This document shows positions 35,295 through 43,999 of a stretch of DNA of 64,000 bases, in pieces (within the stretch, counting starts at the first letter, position 1; each line of letters starts with the position of its first letter). The notes under the pieces are model-generated. The model saw only the letters and a program-made list of their open reading frames with translations. It was not told the DNA's origin and did no database searches. Source of the stretch: CADEEV01 sp032127875 (GTDB taxonomy: Bacteria; Acidobacteriota; Vicinamibacteria; Fen-336); the NCBI GenBank assembly GCA_032127875.1, contig JAQBHI010000126.1, forward strand, positions 13,296 to 77,295, read 5' to 3'. The translations under genes were made by a program, and so were the position numbers.

Positions 35295-37672
35295 GGCTCG
35301 AGTACCAGCCGGCCCTCGGCGTTCTTTTCGATGTTCACCCGCTCCATCGTGAAGGCATGGTAGCCGCCCGAGAGCCAGAGCGGCAGCATGTCGTCGTAGT
35401 GCGCCGAGGCCGGGATCCCGGACTGGCCCATTGGCAGGATGCTGAGCGACCGCTCGAGATCGCCGAGGTCGGTGATCTGCCGCATCGAGGGCCCATCGCG
35501 AACCTCGAAGTCGGCTTCGTCGAACTCCATCTTGTTCACGGTCGAAGTGTGTCCGGGTACGGCGAAGCTGCCGCGGTCGAAGTAGGCCGCCAGCAGCCGA
35601 GAGCCGCGGCCCAGCGCATGCTGGAACGTGATCGTGTGCAGCCGGCCCCAGCGCCAGCTCGCGGGATCGTCACCCAGTGTTCGAAGCAACTCGCGAACCG
35701 CGGCAACGAAGCTGGTCCGCAGGATCTGGGAGCGATCCTCGCGCCCCGGCGTGTCGATGCGATCGAACCAATGCTCCGGGCCGTGTCTCATCACCTGCTC
35801 CAGCATGATCGCGGACACGTTCGCATGGGAACGATACGCCCGCGCGAGCTCGGGGCCGAACTCGTCCTGGAAGATCGCGTAGAAGAGCCTGCGGTAGAAC
35901 ACCGAGAACAGCGTGGGCGCGGCGCGCTCGGCTTTCATGTCTCCGTCCCAACCGCGAAGCTGGCCGAGCGCCGCGGCGACCACCGCGTCGGCGGGCCCGT
36001 CGCCGAAGGCTGCCTCGATCGCCGGCGTGATCTCGCGCGCCGAGACGAGCAGCGTATCCATGTGCATCTGCCTCACGTCGTCGAGCGAGTGCCGCGGCCG
36101 CGACTCGATCATCTCCTGGATGCGCCGGTAGCGATCGAGCGGCTCCCACTGCGACGAAATGTAGTAAGGCGAGCTGGGGACGGTGGGGTTGTTCGCGGAG
36201 GCGAGCCAGCCCTCGGCCGGGTCGAACGAGGAAGGATTCTCCTCGAACGGGATGAAGCCGTCCCAGTCTTCGGAGCCGTCCCAGCCGCTGCGAATCGCGC
36301 TGCCGTCGAGCCTGCCCCGAAGCCGCGGGATCAGGCCGGTCGTCTGCAGGCCGATGTGGCCGGTCCGATCGGCATAGGCCACGTTTTGCGAAACCGCGCC
36401 AAAGTGACGCACCGCGCCGCGGAATTCGTCCCAGTTACGCGCGCGATTCAAGGCGTAGATGGCTTCGATCTCGTTGCCCTCCGGCGCAAAGTAGTTCCAC
36501 TGGTAGGAAAGCGCCTCGGCCTGGCCCGGCAGCAAATCCGAAACCAGCGGCCCATGGGGTGTGGAGCGAATCGTCAAAGGCACGGGAGCCGCGCCCCTTA
36601 CGCGGATCTCTTCGCGGCGCTCCTCGAGCTTGACCCACTCGCCGCGGCTCATCACCTCGCCCGGCGAGCCCGGCCGTAGCTTTTCGGCGAAGAAATCGGC
36701 GCCGTCGAGCATCACGTTGGTGAAGCCCCAGGCGATCTCGCGATTGTGGCCGAGGATCACGAACGGCAGGCCCGGGATCGTGACTCCGGTCACGTCCTGG
36801 GTAGGCGTCTTCAGATGCACTTCGTACCAGATGCCCGGCGCGCCATGGCCGAGATGCGGGTCGTTGGCGAGGATCGGTGCGCCGCTGGTCGTCTTCGACG
36901 GGCCGAGGACCCAGTTGTTGCTGGCGTGCAGCGAGGGAACGCTCTCGAGCAGCGCGCGCTCCGCAGGCGAAAGCTCGAAGAGCGGGAGGCTCGCCGCCGG
37001 CCGCGGGGTCATCGCGCGCGGGTGTGCAGAGGGACTCCCGCCGAAGTCGAACGGAAAGATCTCCGCCAGTCGTTCCGGAGGCAGTCGCGCGGCGAGCTTC
37101 GTGTAGAGCGGGTCGAAGTGCCACGACATATTGAGCCCCCACGACATGTAGCCGAGGATGCCGATGAAGTCGTCGGCTTTGGCCGGCTCGAAGTCGAGTC
37201 CCAGAATCGCGAACTCGGGTGGCAGCCGGCCGTGCAGGGCGGCGGCCGAGGCATTGACGCCGCGGGCGAAGGCCTCGACCCCCTGGCGAGCCTCGGGTCG
37301 TGCGCGCGCCAGCATTGCGACGCCGACACGGTGCAGTTGCATGGTTCGAAACAGCCGATCGGTCTTGAGCATGGCGGGGCCAAACAACTCCGAGAGGCGA
37401 CCCTGGCCGAGATGCCGGAGCAGCTCCAGTTGGAACAACCGATCCTGCGCCGTGACAAAGCCGAGCGCGAAGTAGGCGTCGTCGTCGCAAGCCGCGAAGA
37501 TGTGCGGCACGCCCCACTGGTCGCGCACGATCTCGGTGCTCGCTCCGATGCCCGTGGCGGCGAGCGTCCCGTCGATCTGCGGCAGGGCGCGCCGGCCCAG
37601 ATGGCGCAGGCCCAGGCCGAGCCCGGCCCCGGCCAGCAGCAAGGCGACGAGGACAAGGGCAAGCCAGCGCAT
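35291..37672 (-). CDS. Penicillin acylase family protein (S45 Ntn-hydrolase)
   Basis: 793 residues. A signal/anchor helix (RWLALVLVALLLAGAGLGL) leads to the alpha chain; the autoprocessing site is at Ser251 in VPSLHASNNWVLGPSKT, which becomes the N-terminal nucleophile of the beta chain. The oxyanion region (GHNREIAWGFTNVMLDGADFF) follows. Such periplasmic acylases hydrolyse amide bonds of N-acylated molecules, including acyl-homoserine lactones in some members. The substrate is unknown; quorum quenching is one option (inference). Confidence 0.92.
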   Translation of the reverse strand: MRWLALVLVALLLAGAGLGLGLRHLGRRALPQIDGTLAATGIGASTEIVRDQWGVPHIFAACDDDAYFALGFVTAQDRLFQLELLRHLGQGRLSELFGPAMLKTDRLFRTMQLHRVGVAMLARARPEARQGVEAFARGVNASAAALHGRLPPEFAILGLDFEPAKADDFIGILGYMSWGLNMSWHFDPLYTKLAARLPPERLAEIFPFDFGGSPSAHPRAMTPRPAASLPLFELSPAERALLESVPSLHASNNWVLGPSKTTSGAPILANDPHLGHGAPGIWYEVHLKTPTQDVTGVTIPGLPFVILGHNREIAWGFTNVMLDGADFFAEKLRPGSPGEVMSRGEWVKLEERREEIRVRGAAPVPLTIRSTPHGPLVSDLLPGQAEALSYQWNYFAPEGNEIEAIYALNRARNWDEFRGAVRHFGAVSQNVAYADRTGHIGLQTTGLIPRLRGRLDGSAIRSGWDGSEDWDGFIPFEENPSSFDPAEGWLASANNPTVPSSPYYISSQWEPLDRYRRIQEMIESRPRHSLDDVRQMHMDTLLVSAREITPAIEAAFGDGPADAVVAAALGQLRGWDGDMKAERAAPTLFSVFYRRLFYAIFQDEFGPELARAYRSHANVSAIMLEQVMRHGPEHWFDRIDTPGREDRSQILRTSFVAAVRELLRTLGDDPASWRWGRLHTITFQHALGRGSRLLAAYFDRGSFAVPGHTSTVNKMEFDEADFEVRDGPSMRQITDLGDLERSLSILPMGQSGIPASAHYDDMLPLWLSGGYHAFTMERVNIEKNAEGRLVLEP

Positions 37673-37746
37673 TGGCCGCTGAGGCTACCACCACTCGGCG
37701 CGAGCCGGCCACCCCGCATGGTAACGTAGCCGCGGATCAGTTTCGC

Positions 37747-38832
37747 ATGAGGGGCACGCTGCGACTGCCGAAACCGTTCTCGATGCGCCACGGCGGCAGC
37801 CTCGCGCAGGTCGAGATGGTCTACGAGACCTGGGGCGAGCTCACGCCGCAGAAGGACAACGCGGTGCTTCTCGTCACCGGCCTCTCGCCGGGCGCTCACG
37901 CCCGCTCCTCGGCGGAGAACCAGGCGCCGGGCTGGTGGGAGGAGATGGTCGGCCCGGGCCAGGCCATCGACACCGAGCGCTTTCACGTGATCTGCGTGAA
38001 CTCGCTCGGGAGCTGCCACGGCTCGACCGGGCCGGCTTCGATCGACCCGGCCACCGGTCGTGCGTACCGGATGAGCTTCCCGGTGCTCGCGATCGAGGAC
38101 ATTGCGGGCGCCGCCCACGAAACGGTGAAGGCACTCGGCATCGGGCGGCTGCGCGCGATCGTCGGGCCCTCGCTCGGAGGCATGACCGCGCTCGCCTACT
38201 CGATGCTGTTTCCCGACGAGGTGCACGCGCTGCTGACGATCTCGTCGGCGGCGCGGGCCACGCCCTTCGCGATCGCGATCCGCTCGGTGCAGCGCGAGGC
38301 GATCCGCTCCGATCCCGAGTGGAAGGGCGGGGACTACTCGGCCCCGGGCCCGGTCACGGGCCTGCGCCTGGCCCGCAAGCTGGGGCTCATCACCTACCGC
38401 TCGGCCAAGGAATGGCGCCAGCGTTTCGCCCGCGAGCGCGTGGAGGTGAGGGACCCTCAGCAGGGAATCTTCGGCGTCGAGTTCGAGGTCGAGGCCTATC
38501 TCGAGGCCCATGCCAGGAAGTTCGCGGGCAGCTTCGACCCGAACTGCTATCTTTATCTATCCCGCTCCATGGACCTGTTCGACATGGCCGAGCACGGAGG
38601 CACGGTGAAGGCGGGGCTGGCGCGGATTCGGGCGGCCAAGGTGCTAGTGGTCGGCGTCGAGACCGATTTCCTGTTTCCACTCGATCAGCAGCAGGAGCTC
38701 GCCACCATTCTCGCCGCTCAGGGTCGCGACGTGAGCTTCGTGGCCCTGCCCTCGGTCCAGGGTCACGATTCGTTCCTGGTCGACTTCGACCGCTTCTGTC
38801 CCACGGTCGCCGGCTTCATGGCGAAGCTCTAG
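37747..38832 (+). CDS. MetX-family homoserine/serine O-acyltransferase
   Basis: 361 residues of the alpha/beta-hydrolase fold. The nucleophile is Ser142 in GPSLGGMTA (most MetX have GNSMGG), Asp and His are in ETDFLFP and QGHDSFLVD. GLSPGAHA, NSLGSCHGSTGPASIDPATG and WWEEMVGPG are shared with the branch described as serine O-succinyltransferases within the MetX family, so I do not call homoserine acetyltransferase. ATG at 37747 is 75 nt from the divergent acylase start. No metY or metW is adjacent. Confidence 0.85.
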   Translation: MRGTLRLPKPFSMRHGGSLAQVEMVYETWGELTPQKDNAVLLVTGLSPGAHARSSAENQAPGWWEEMVGPGQAIDTERFHVICVNSLGSCHGSTGPASIDPATGRAYRMSFPVLAIEDIAGAAHETVKALGIGRLRAIVGPSLGGMTALAYSMLFPDEVHALLTISSAARATPFAIAIRSVQREAIRSDPEWKGGDYSAPGPVTGLRLARKLGLITYRSAKEWRQRFARERVEVRDPQQGIFGVEFEVEAYLEAHARKFAGSFDPNCYLYLSRSMDLFDMAEHGGTVKAGLARIRAAKVLVVGVETDFLFPLDQQQELATILAAQGRDVSFVALPSVQGHDSFLVDFDRFCPTVAGFMAKL

Positions 38833-39872
38833 TCGACGTAGCCGGCCGTCGTCAGGACGCTGCCCTTCCTGCCCACGAGCTGCACGTCGACCGTGTGGCG
38901 TCCCGGCGGGAGCAGCGGCTTGACGAAGGCCAGGGCGTAGTAGCCTTCGAGTGCGCGTTCGAGGCGGGCCATGGCCAGCTTCGGGAAGTCGTGGGTCTTG
39001 GCGTAGAAGCCGCCGGTGTCCTCAGCGAGTTGCTGCAGCCCAACCTCGAGCGAGTGGTAATCGGCGTCGGTGATGTCGAGCGAGAACACGACGACGCGGG
39101 CGTCTCGGAGCGCGCGACGCGCCTGGTCGTATTCCGGCAGCATCGAGAAGACGCCGCCGGACAGCCGTCCGAGCCCCCAGCCGAAAAAGGCCAGAGACTT
39201 GGTGCCCGGCAGAGCCTCGAGCGCCTTCGCGAGAACCAGGAAGCCCTGCTCGGCGCTCGAGGCGTTGCGCGCGGCCGCACGATCGTAGGCCGTGACGAGC
39301 GACGGTTCGCCGGTTGCCAGCAGGCTCGGTTCCTCGTCGAAAAGGATCGAACGCCCGATGATGCGGCGCAGTTTGTCCCGGTCGGCGGTGAAGTCGGTCC
39401 AAAGACGCAGGTGGGTGTCGAAGGAAGCCACGGCAACCCGGTCCCCCGGTTCGAGGCTGCCCAGCAGCTTCAGCGCATGGTTCTTCATTTGCAGCAGGCC
39501 CGACAGCCGCGAGGCCGAGAGGTCTTTTTGAAAGAAAAACACGAGCTGTCGGCCGGCGGGCGCGGCGCTCGCGCCGCTTGCGGCGGCCTGCTCCGGCGTG
39601 AGGCCCTCGGCGTACGGCGTCGTGCCGGAAACCCACGTGAGAGAGTCCACTACCGCAGGCTTGCCGTCGACGCTGAGCCGCAAGTGCTCGGGGAGCAGTC
39701 CCACGAGGGCTGCTCCCTTGTCGTCGACCACGCGCAGGTCCATGAGGACTCGCGAGACGTCCACGCGCTCCTCGAACTGCCCTTGCGGCAGCGACTCGTC
39801 CGGCTCCTGCGCCGTCGCTGCGGCCGACGCGCACCAGAGCAGCGCCAGCGCGAACGCGGCATGCGACTTCAC
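38829..39872 (-). CDS. VWFA-related protein (Acidobacteria-type)
   Basis: 347 residues: signal peptide (KSHAAFALALLWCASAAATA) and a long domain with DLRVVDDKGAALVGLLPEHLRLSVDGK and later VVVFSLDITDAD. This is the TIGR03436-type VWFA-related protein frequent in Acidobacteriota. The MIDAS-like region around LVFFFQKDLSASRL is not canonical. It is probably a secreted or outer-membrane-associated adhesive protein. The GTG start overlaps the upstream gene stop (GTGA), and the 3' end overlaps the MetX-like gene by 4 nt. Confidence 0.8.
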   Translation of the reverse strand: MKSHAAFALALLWCASAAATAQEPDESLPQGQFEERVDVSRVLMDLRVVDDKGAALVGLLPEHLRLSVDGKPAVVDSLTWVSGTTPYAEGLTPEQAAASGASAAPAGRQLVFFFQKDLSASRLSGLLQMKNHALKLLGSLEPGDRVAVASFDTHLRLWTDFTADRDKLRRIIGRSILFDEEPSLLATGEPSLVTAYDRAAARNASSAEQGFLVLAKALEALPGTKSLAFFGWGLGRLSGGVFSMLPEYDQARRALRDARVVVFSLDITDADYHSLEVGLQQLAEDTGGFYAKTHDFPKLAMARLERALEGYYALAFVKPLLPPGRHTVDVQLVGRKGSVLTTAGYVD

Positions 39873-40972
39873 ACGGCGCCTCCCGAGGGGCCAGCGTTGC
39901 GCGCCCGTCGCTCCGCCAGCAGCAGGTCCACCATCCGCCCGTAGCTTCTCACACCCTCGGGCGCGCCCTGCGATCGCAGATAGGCGTCGTTGACGCGCTC
40001 GCCGGCCTCGCGCAGCGGCCCTTCGTAGCGCGCCGACCAGGCCGCGATGGCGGCGACGTCGCGCCGGACAGCCTGGCTGCGCTGAGCCTCGATCTCGCGC
40101 GCCGCGGAGGGCTGTGCGGAATCGACAGCCGCGAGCACGTGGAAGCCCGCGATCAGCGCCCCCGAGTAGCGAAACTCGAGGTCCGGATGCAGCCGACAGG
40201 CCAGATACCCCAGGAAGTTCGCCTCGTCCTCGCGCGCAAAGCCCTGGGCGTGGGCGACTTCGTGCGCGGCGCTGAAGGGCAGCTCGGCTTCGGGCAGCGT
40301 TGCGTTGACGAGTGGCTCGGCGCTGAAGGGCAGGTAGATGCCGGCGATACCCAGCCTGGAAAACAGCGGGGAAGCGAGGGCGGCCTTGGGCCGCGGAGTT
40401 GGACCCGCGAGTGCCGGGAACCCGGAGGCGAGCGCGCGGCTGCCGACGCCAACCATGGCGAGCGTGGCGTCTCGCCCCGCGGCCAGGCGAAAGACGCCCG
40501 TGGCATCCTCACTGCGACCGGCGCGCAGAGCGTTGGCCTCCGCGACCAGCTCACGCGCCAGGCTCGCGAGCTCGCTGGGGGCAGCCGGTCGCATCGCGAG
40601 GGCGCTGGTGCGGGCGAATGGCAGACGCCGATAGTTGAGTCCCCAGACGCACAGGAACAACGCGTATCCAATTCCCGCGACGAGCAGCAGGCGCCGAGCG
40701 GCGGCCGCCAGCAGCACGCGCCGCGGTTGGCTTGGGTGCCGCAGCCGACCCGCGAGCCTCGCGAGCGCCAGCAGCGCATAGGCGGCGCACACAGCCAGCA
40801 CGGGTTCACCCAGCGGGAACGGGACGAGGGCAGTGGAGGCCGTCAGCAGGCGCGCGAGATGGGGATACACCCCGCGCGCGTAATGCGCTTCGACCTGCGC
40901 CGGAAACGCGCTGGCCGCGGCTTGCAGGAGAAGTGCCGCAGCGAGCGGGAGAGCAATAGCGAGCCGAGGCAC
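39869..40972 (-). CDS. DUF3810-like membrane metallopeptidase-like protein
   Basis: 367 residues. Hydrophobic segments lie in the first about 115 residues and a zinc-protease-like HEVAH (H237, H241) in FSAAHEVAHAQGFAREDEANFLGY. This HExxH plus downstream Glu matches DUF3810-type proteins. The catalysis is untested. I used the GTG at 40972; the frame is open to a TTG at 41017, which would overlap the possible ECF promoter on the other strand. Its stop overlaps the VWA gene. Confidence 0.75.
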   Translation of the reverse strand: MPRLAIALPLAAALLLQAAASAFPAQVEAHYARGVYPHLARLLTASTALVPFPLGEPVLAVCAAYALLALARLAGRLRHPSQPRRVLLAAAARRLLLVAGIGYALFLCVWGLNYRRLPFARTSALAMRPAAPSELASLARELVAEANALRAGRSEDATGVFRLAAGRDATLAMVGVGSRALASGFPALAGPTPRPKAALASPLFSRLGIAGIYLPFSAEPLVNATLPEAELPFSAAHEVAHAQGFAREDEANFLGYLACRLHPDLEFRYSGALIAGFHVLAAVDSAQPSAAREIEAQRSQAVRRDVAAIAAWSARYEGPLREAGERVNDAYLRSQGAPEGVRSYGRMVDLLLAERRARNAGPSGGAV

Positions 40973-41028
40973 GCGAGATCCTAGCGCGCGTGTCGCTTCA
41001 GCGGCTTGGATGTTCAAAGTTCTTTTCC

Positions 41029-41053
41029 GAACCTTTGGGCGGAATGCGTCGTC
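41029..41053 (+). promoter_or_regulatory. ECF sigma-type promoter candidate
   Basis: GAACC at 41029-41033, a 16-nt spacer and CGTC at 41050-41053 fit the extracytoplasmic-function sigma pattern (GGAACC-N16/17-CGTC). It would drive the small secreted protein at 41099. No sigma or anti-sigma gene is in the window. Confidence 0.5.
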
Positions 41054-41098
41054 TTAGAGCCTGTGAAGCAGATGTCGAAGGGGACGAGGAGGCCTGAG

Positions 41099-41425
41099 AT
41101 GAAGCGTAGCTCTTTGATTGTCGCACTGGCGCTTGGAGTACTGGCCGCGGCGCCGCTGGCGCAGGCTGGCGAGGCGCGGGCCAAGAGGCTCGCAAGCCAG
41201 CAGAGCCTGGCCATCGTCATTGCGCAAGCTCGCTTCGAGTTCGAGCGCAGCCATTCCGAGCTGGGGCTCGTCGGATCGGCGGCGGCTCTGGAAGCGGCGG
41301 CAGACAGGCAGTTGCCGAGTCAGCCGCGCTACGGCCTCATCACGGGACTGCCGCTGGGCCTGCCGAACGTGTTTGCCACCACGACTGCATCCGTCGGAAC
41401 ACCGCTTCCTGCTCCGGCTCGTTGA
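41099..41425 (+). CDS. Small secreted protein, unknown function
   Basis: 108 residues: a good signal peptide (KRSSLIVALALGVLAAAPLAQAG) then about 80 residues of helical sequence with no recognised domain (ASQQSLAIVIAQARFEFERSHSELG). A ribosome-binding GAGGAGG is before the ATG and an ECF-type promoter is 50 nt upstream. The last 86 nt overlap the antiparallel end of the lipase gene, and that part may have been recruited or the gene shortened. Confidence 0.55.
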   Translation: MKRSSLIVALALGVLAAAPLAQAGEARAKRLASQQSLAIVIAQARFEFERSHSELGLVGSAAALEAAADRQLPSQPRYGLITGLPLGLPNVFATTTASVGTPLPAPAR

Positions 41426-42209
41426 ACATCTCGTGGTAGAGGCCGGCCCAGCGGACGTACTCCACCAGGCCAGCGGGGGCGCCCCTGGCCCAGCGCTCGG
41501 CGGCTTCGGGATCCACCAGGCGGTCGCTTCCCGAGGACATCAGCAGCAACGGAACTCGCAACGAGGACGCTGTCCGAAACGTGTCTTCGACGGCCGCGAG
41601 CATTGATGTGAACCAGCGCGAGGACACCCGCCTGCTGACGAGCGGATCCCGCCGATAGGCCTCGACGACGGCCGGGTCCCGCGAGACGAGTTCGGGATTC
41701 ACGCTGTTGGCAAGGCGCAGTCGCGGCGCCAGCAGCGAAAGGGCCCACGCGGCCGCCCCCAGCAGCGGCCCCGGTCGCGACGAGGGATGCACGCCGAGCA
41801 GCGGCGATGACACGATGGCGCCCGCCACAGCCGCGGGCGATGCAAGCACGCTGCGCAGCACGATCAGCCCGCCCTGCGAGTGCCCCACCAGAAGCAGCGG
41901 GAGCGAGGGGTGTTCGGCGCCTGCCTTGGCCCGCAGCAGGGCGAGGTCTTCGACGAACTCGTCGAAGCGCTCGACGTGGACGCGGGCACCCTGGCTGCGG
42001 CCATGGCCGCGATAGTCGAAGCCGAGCACCACGAAGCCGCGCTCCGCAAAGTACGAGGCGACGTGGAGGTAGCGGCCGGAGTGCTCGCCAAGGCCGTGCA
42101 CCAGCAGCATCACGGCTTGCGGATGGTCCGGGAGCCACTCACGCCAGAACAGCTTCAGGCCCTCGCGGGTTGGCAGCCAGCCGTCCTGTTGCGGCACGCC
42201 GATGGTCAC
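41340..42209 (-). CDS. Alpha/beta-hydrolase, monoacylglycerol lipase-like
   Basis: 289 residues. The nucleophile elbow is GHSQGG (VGHSQGGLIV), with HGLGEHSGRYLHVASYFAERGF before it, a pattern of monoglyceride lipases. Catalytic Asp and His sit in SSGSDRLVDPEAA and GLYHEMFNEP. GTG at 42209 overlaps the stop of the secretin-like gene (GTGA). It is cytosolic (no signal peptide). Confidence 0.88.
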   Translation of the reverse strand: MTIGVPQQDGWLPTREGLKLFWREWLPDHPQAVMLLVHGLGEHSGRYLHVASYFAERGFVVLGFDYRGHGRSQGARVHVERFDEFVEDLALLRAKAGAEHPSLPLLLVGHSQGGLIVLRSVLASPAAVAGAIVSSPLLGVHPSSRPGPLLGAAAWALSLLAPRLRLANSVNPELVSRDPAVVEAYRRDPLVSRRVSSRWFTSMLAAVEDTFRTASSLRVPLLLMSSGSDRLVDPEAAERWARGAPAGLVEYVRWAGLYHEMFNEPEQEAVFRRMQSWWQTRSAGPAAVP

Positions 42210-43045
42210 GGTGTCGGGTCGGCTTCGACCTTGAGGTCGACGCTCCAGTCGGAGCCGCTCGAGCGCGACCCGCCGCCGAGGAGGACCGTTTCCCGCTCGG
42301 ATGCCTGCGTCGCGCTGGCGCCGACGTGAAGCCATTCGCCAAGGCGGCCCGACACGACGCTGTCGAGGCGCCGCTCCCGCACCGAGGCCGCCACGCGCAG
42401 GGCGTCGCGCGCGACGGCGATCTCGAGCGTCACCAGTGAGCCGGCGAGACGGGGCAGCACCCAAAAGCCAGTATCCGCGTTCACCCACGCCGTTGCTGTG
42501 ACGACGGTCGATTGAGGCCCGACGATCGCCGTCGGCACGGGAACCGAGTCGCCTACCCGGATGAAGGCCGGCTGGTTCTCGAGGGCCTGTAGCCGCTGCA
42601 CGTCCTGACCGGAGGCCTGGCTCGAGTTCTGGCTGAGGGCGCCGGTGACGCGCGTCCGGGAGCCGGACGTGGTGACAATTGCACCGTCGGGCGACACGCG
42701 CACGCTTCCCGCGTTTGCGGCAACGGTTCCGGAAAGCTGACCCTCGCGCGTCTCGCTCGCCGAGTTGGTGGCCTGGCGGACGCTGATCCACAGCCTGCGC
42801 GGCGCAACGTCCAGCTGTGCCACGACCACCCGAATCTGCGCCATCGCCGCCGGCGTCGCGCGAACGACCAGCCGGTTCTGCATGCTGGTGACGGCACCCT
42901 CGGGCCCCGCCAGCGGCAGAAGCGGCGCGACCAGCTCGTCCGCGGGACGATTGTGCACCGTCAGGACCTCGACCAGTGTGTCCTCGCCGGCTGCGAATCC
43001 GCTCGTAAGCAGCAGCAGGGCGATCAGTCGCATGGCCAGGCGCAT
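42206..43045 (-). CDS. Secretin N-domain-like exported protein
   Basis: 279 residues with a signal peptide (RLAMRLIALLLLTSGFAAG). Residues about 22-80 (EVLTVHNRPADELVAPLLPLAGPEGAVTSMQNRLVVRATPAAMAQIRVVVAQLD) resemble the secretin short domain, followed by a beta-rich C-terminal region with ENQPAFIRVGDSVPVPTAIVG, a secretin-core-like strand. It is much shorter than a complete secretin and no type II/IV pilus genes are near, so it may be a solo secretin-like scaffold. Function unknown. Coupled to the lipase gene. Confidence 0.7.
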   Translation of the reverse strand: MRLAMRLIALLLLTSGFAAGEDTLVEVLTVHNRPADELVAPLLPLAGPEGAVTSMQNRLVVRATPAAMAQIRVVVAQLDVAPRRLWISVRQATNSASETREGQLSGTVAANAGSVRVSPDGAIVTTSGSRTRVTGALSQNSSQASGQDVQRLQALENQPAFIRVGDSVPVPTAIVGPQSTVVTATAWVNADTGFWVLPRLAGSLVTLEIAVARDALRVAASVRERRLDSVVSGRLGEWLHVGASATQASERETVLLGGGSRSSGSDWSVDLKVEADPTP

Positions 43046-43077
43046 GGGGGCGACGTTAGACCCCCCGCCCGCCGTGG

Positions 43078-43950
43078 TCAAGAGCGCGCGCGCTGAACGA
43101 GCGCGACACCGGCGACGAGGACCGCGCCGCCCGCGAGCGTCGCCGCGCTCACCGGCTCGCCGAGCAGGGCGACTGCCGCAGCCAGCGTGACGAGCGGTTC
43201 GAGGTACAAGAACGCCGCAACACGCGAGGCCTCGATCCGTGCGAGGGCTGCGTACCAGAACCAATAGCCGAGCGCCGAACAACACACACCCAGGAAGAAG
43301 ACCGCGGCCCACCCGGCGGGGGTGAGTCGCAATAGCTCGCGCCAGGCGTGTGTCGCGACGAACACCGGCAGCAGTAGCAGGGCGCCCGCGCTCATCGCGC
43401 CCGCAGTGGCGCTCGTTGGGCCGAGGCGGACGAGCGTGCCGTGGCCGATCACGGAGTAGAAGGCCCAGTTGAGCGTGCTGAGGAGAATCAGCAGGTCGCC
43501 ACGCGTCGAGGGCAGCGCAGCGAACGCCGAGAGCGAGCCCCGGGTCACGACCCACGCCGCACCCAGAAAGCCAATCAGCAAGCCGAGCAGCTTGCCCGGT
43601 CCAAGGCGCTCGCGCCGCGCGAAGATGGAGAACAGCGCCGCCCACAGGGGCGTGAGGCCGATCAGCCAGCCGGTACTGATGGCGCTGGTCAGGGTGAGCG
43701 CATAGGCCTGGAGCAGTTGGTGAAAACTCACGCCGACGAAGCCCAGGAAAAGCAGCGCCGGCCAGGCGGCACGCGCTGGCAGCAAGCGCTCGCCGCGCGC
43801 GGCGAGCAGCGCGCCGAGGGCCGCGGCGCCGATGCAGGCGCGCGCGGAGACCAGCGCGAGCGGGGAAATCTGGCCGACGAGGAACTTCGTCGCGACGAAG
43901 GAGACGCCCCAGAACACTACGGCGATCATGACTCCCAGCCGCGCCGGCAT
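43078..43950 (-). CDS. EamA/DMT family transporter
   Basis: 290 residues with about ten membrane helices in two EamA repeats; the first repeat begins MIAVVFWGVSFVATKFLVG, the second at about 150 (LLILLSTLNWAFYSVIGHG). The family exports amino acids, nucleobase derivatives or toxic metabolites. The substrate cannot be predicted. Single gene; the secretin-like gene begins 33 nt after its stop. Confidence 0.9.
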   Translation of the reverse strand: MPARLGVMIAVVFWGVSFVATKFLVGQISPLALVSARACIGAAALGALLAARGERLLPARAAWPALLFLGFVGVSFHQLLQAYALTLTSAISTGWLIGLTPLWAALFSIFARRERLGPGKLLGLLIGFLGAAWVVTRGSLSAFAALPSTRGDLLILLSTLNWAFYSVIGHGTLVRLGPTSATAGAMSAGALLLLPVFVATHAWRELLRLTPAGWAAVFFLGVCCSALGYWFWYAALARIEASRVAAFLYLEPLVTLAAAVALLGEPVSAATLAGGAVLVAGVALVQRARS

Positions 43951-43999
43951 CGAGGCAGGGTAGGGGCGGCGGCTCGGCCAGTCAAAGTAAGATGGGCGG

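Noticed and set aside
37673..37746. Possible SAM or SAH riboswitch before the MetX-like gene
   Set aside because: The gap is only 74 bp and no typical pseudoknot or kink-turn pattern was seen.
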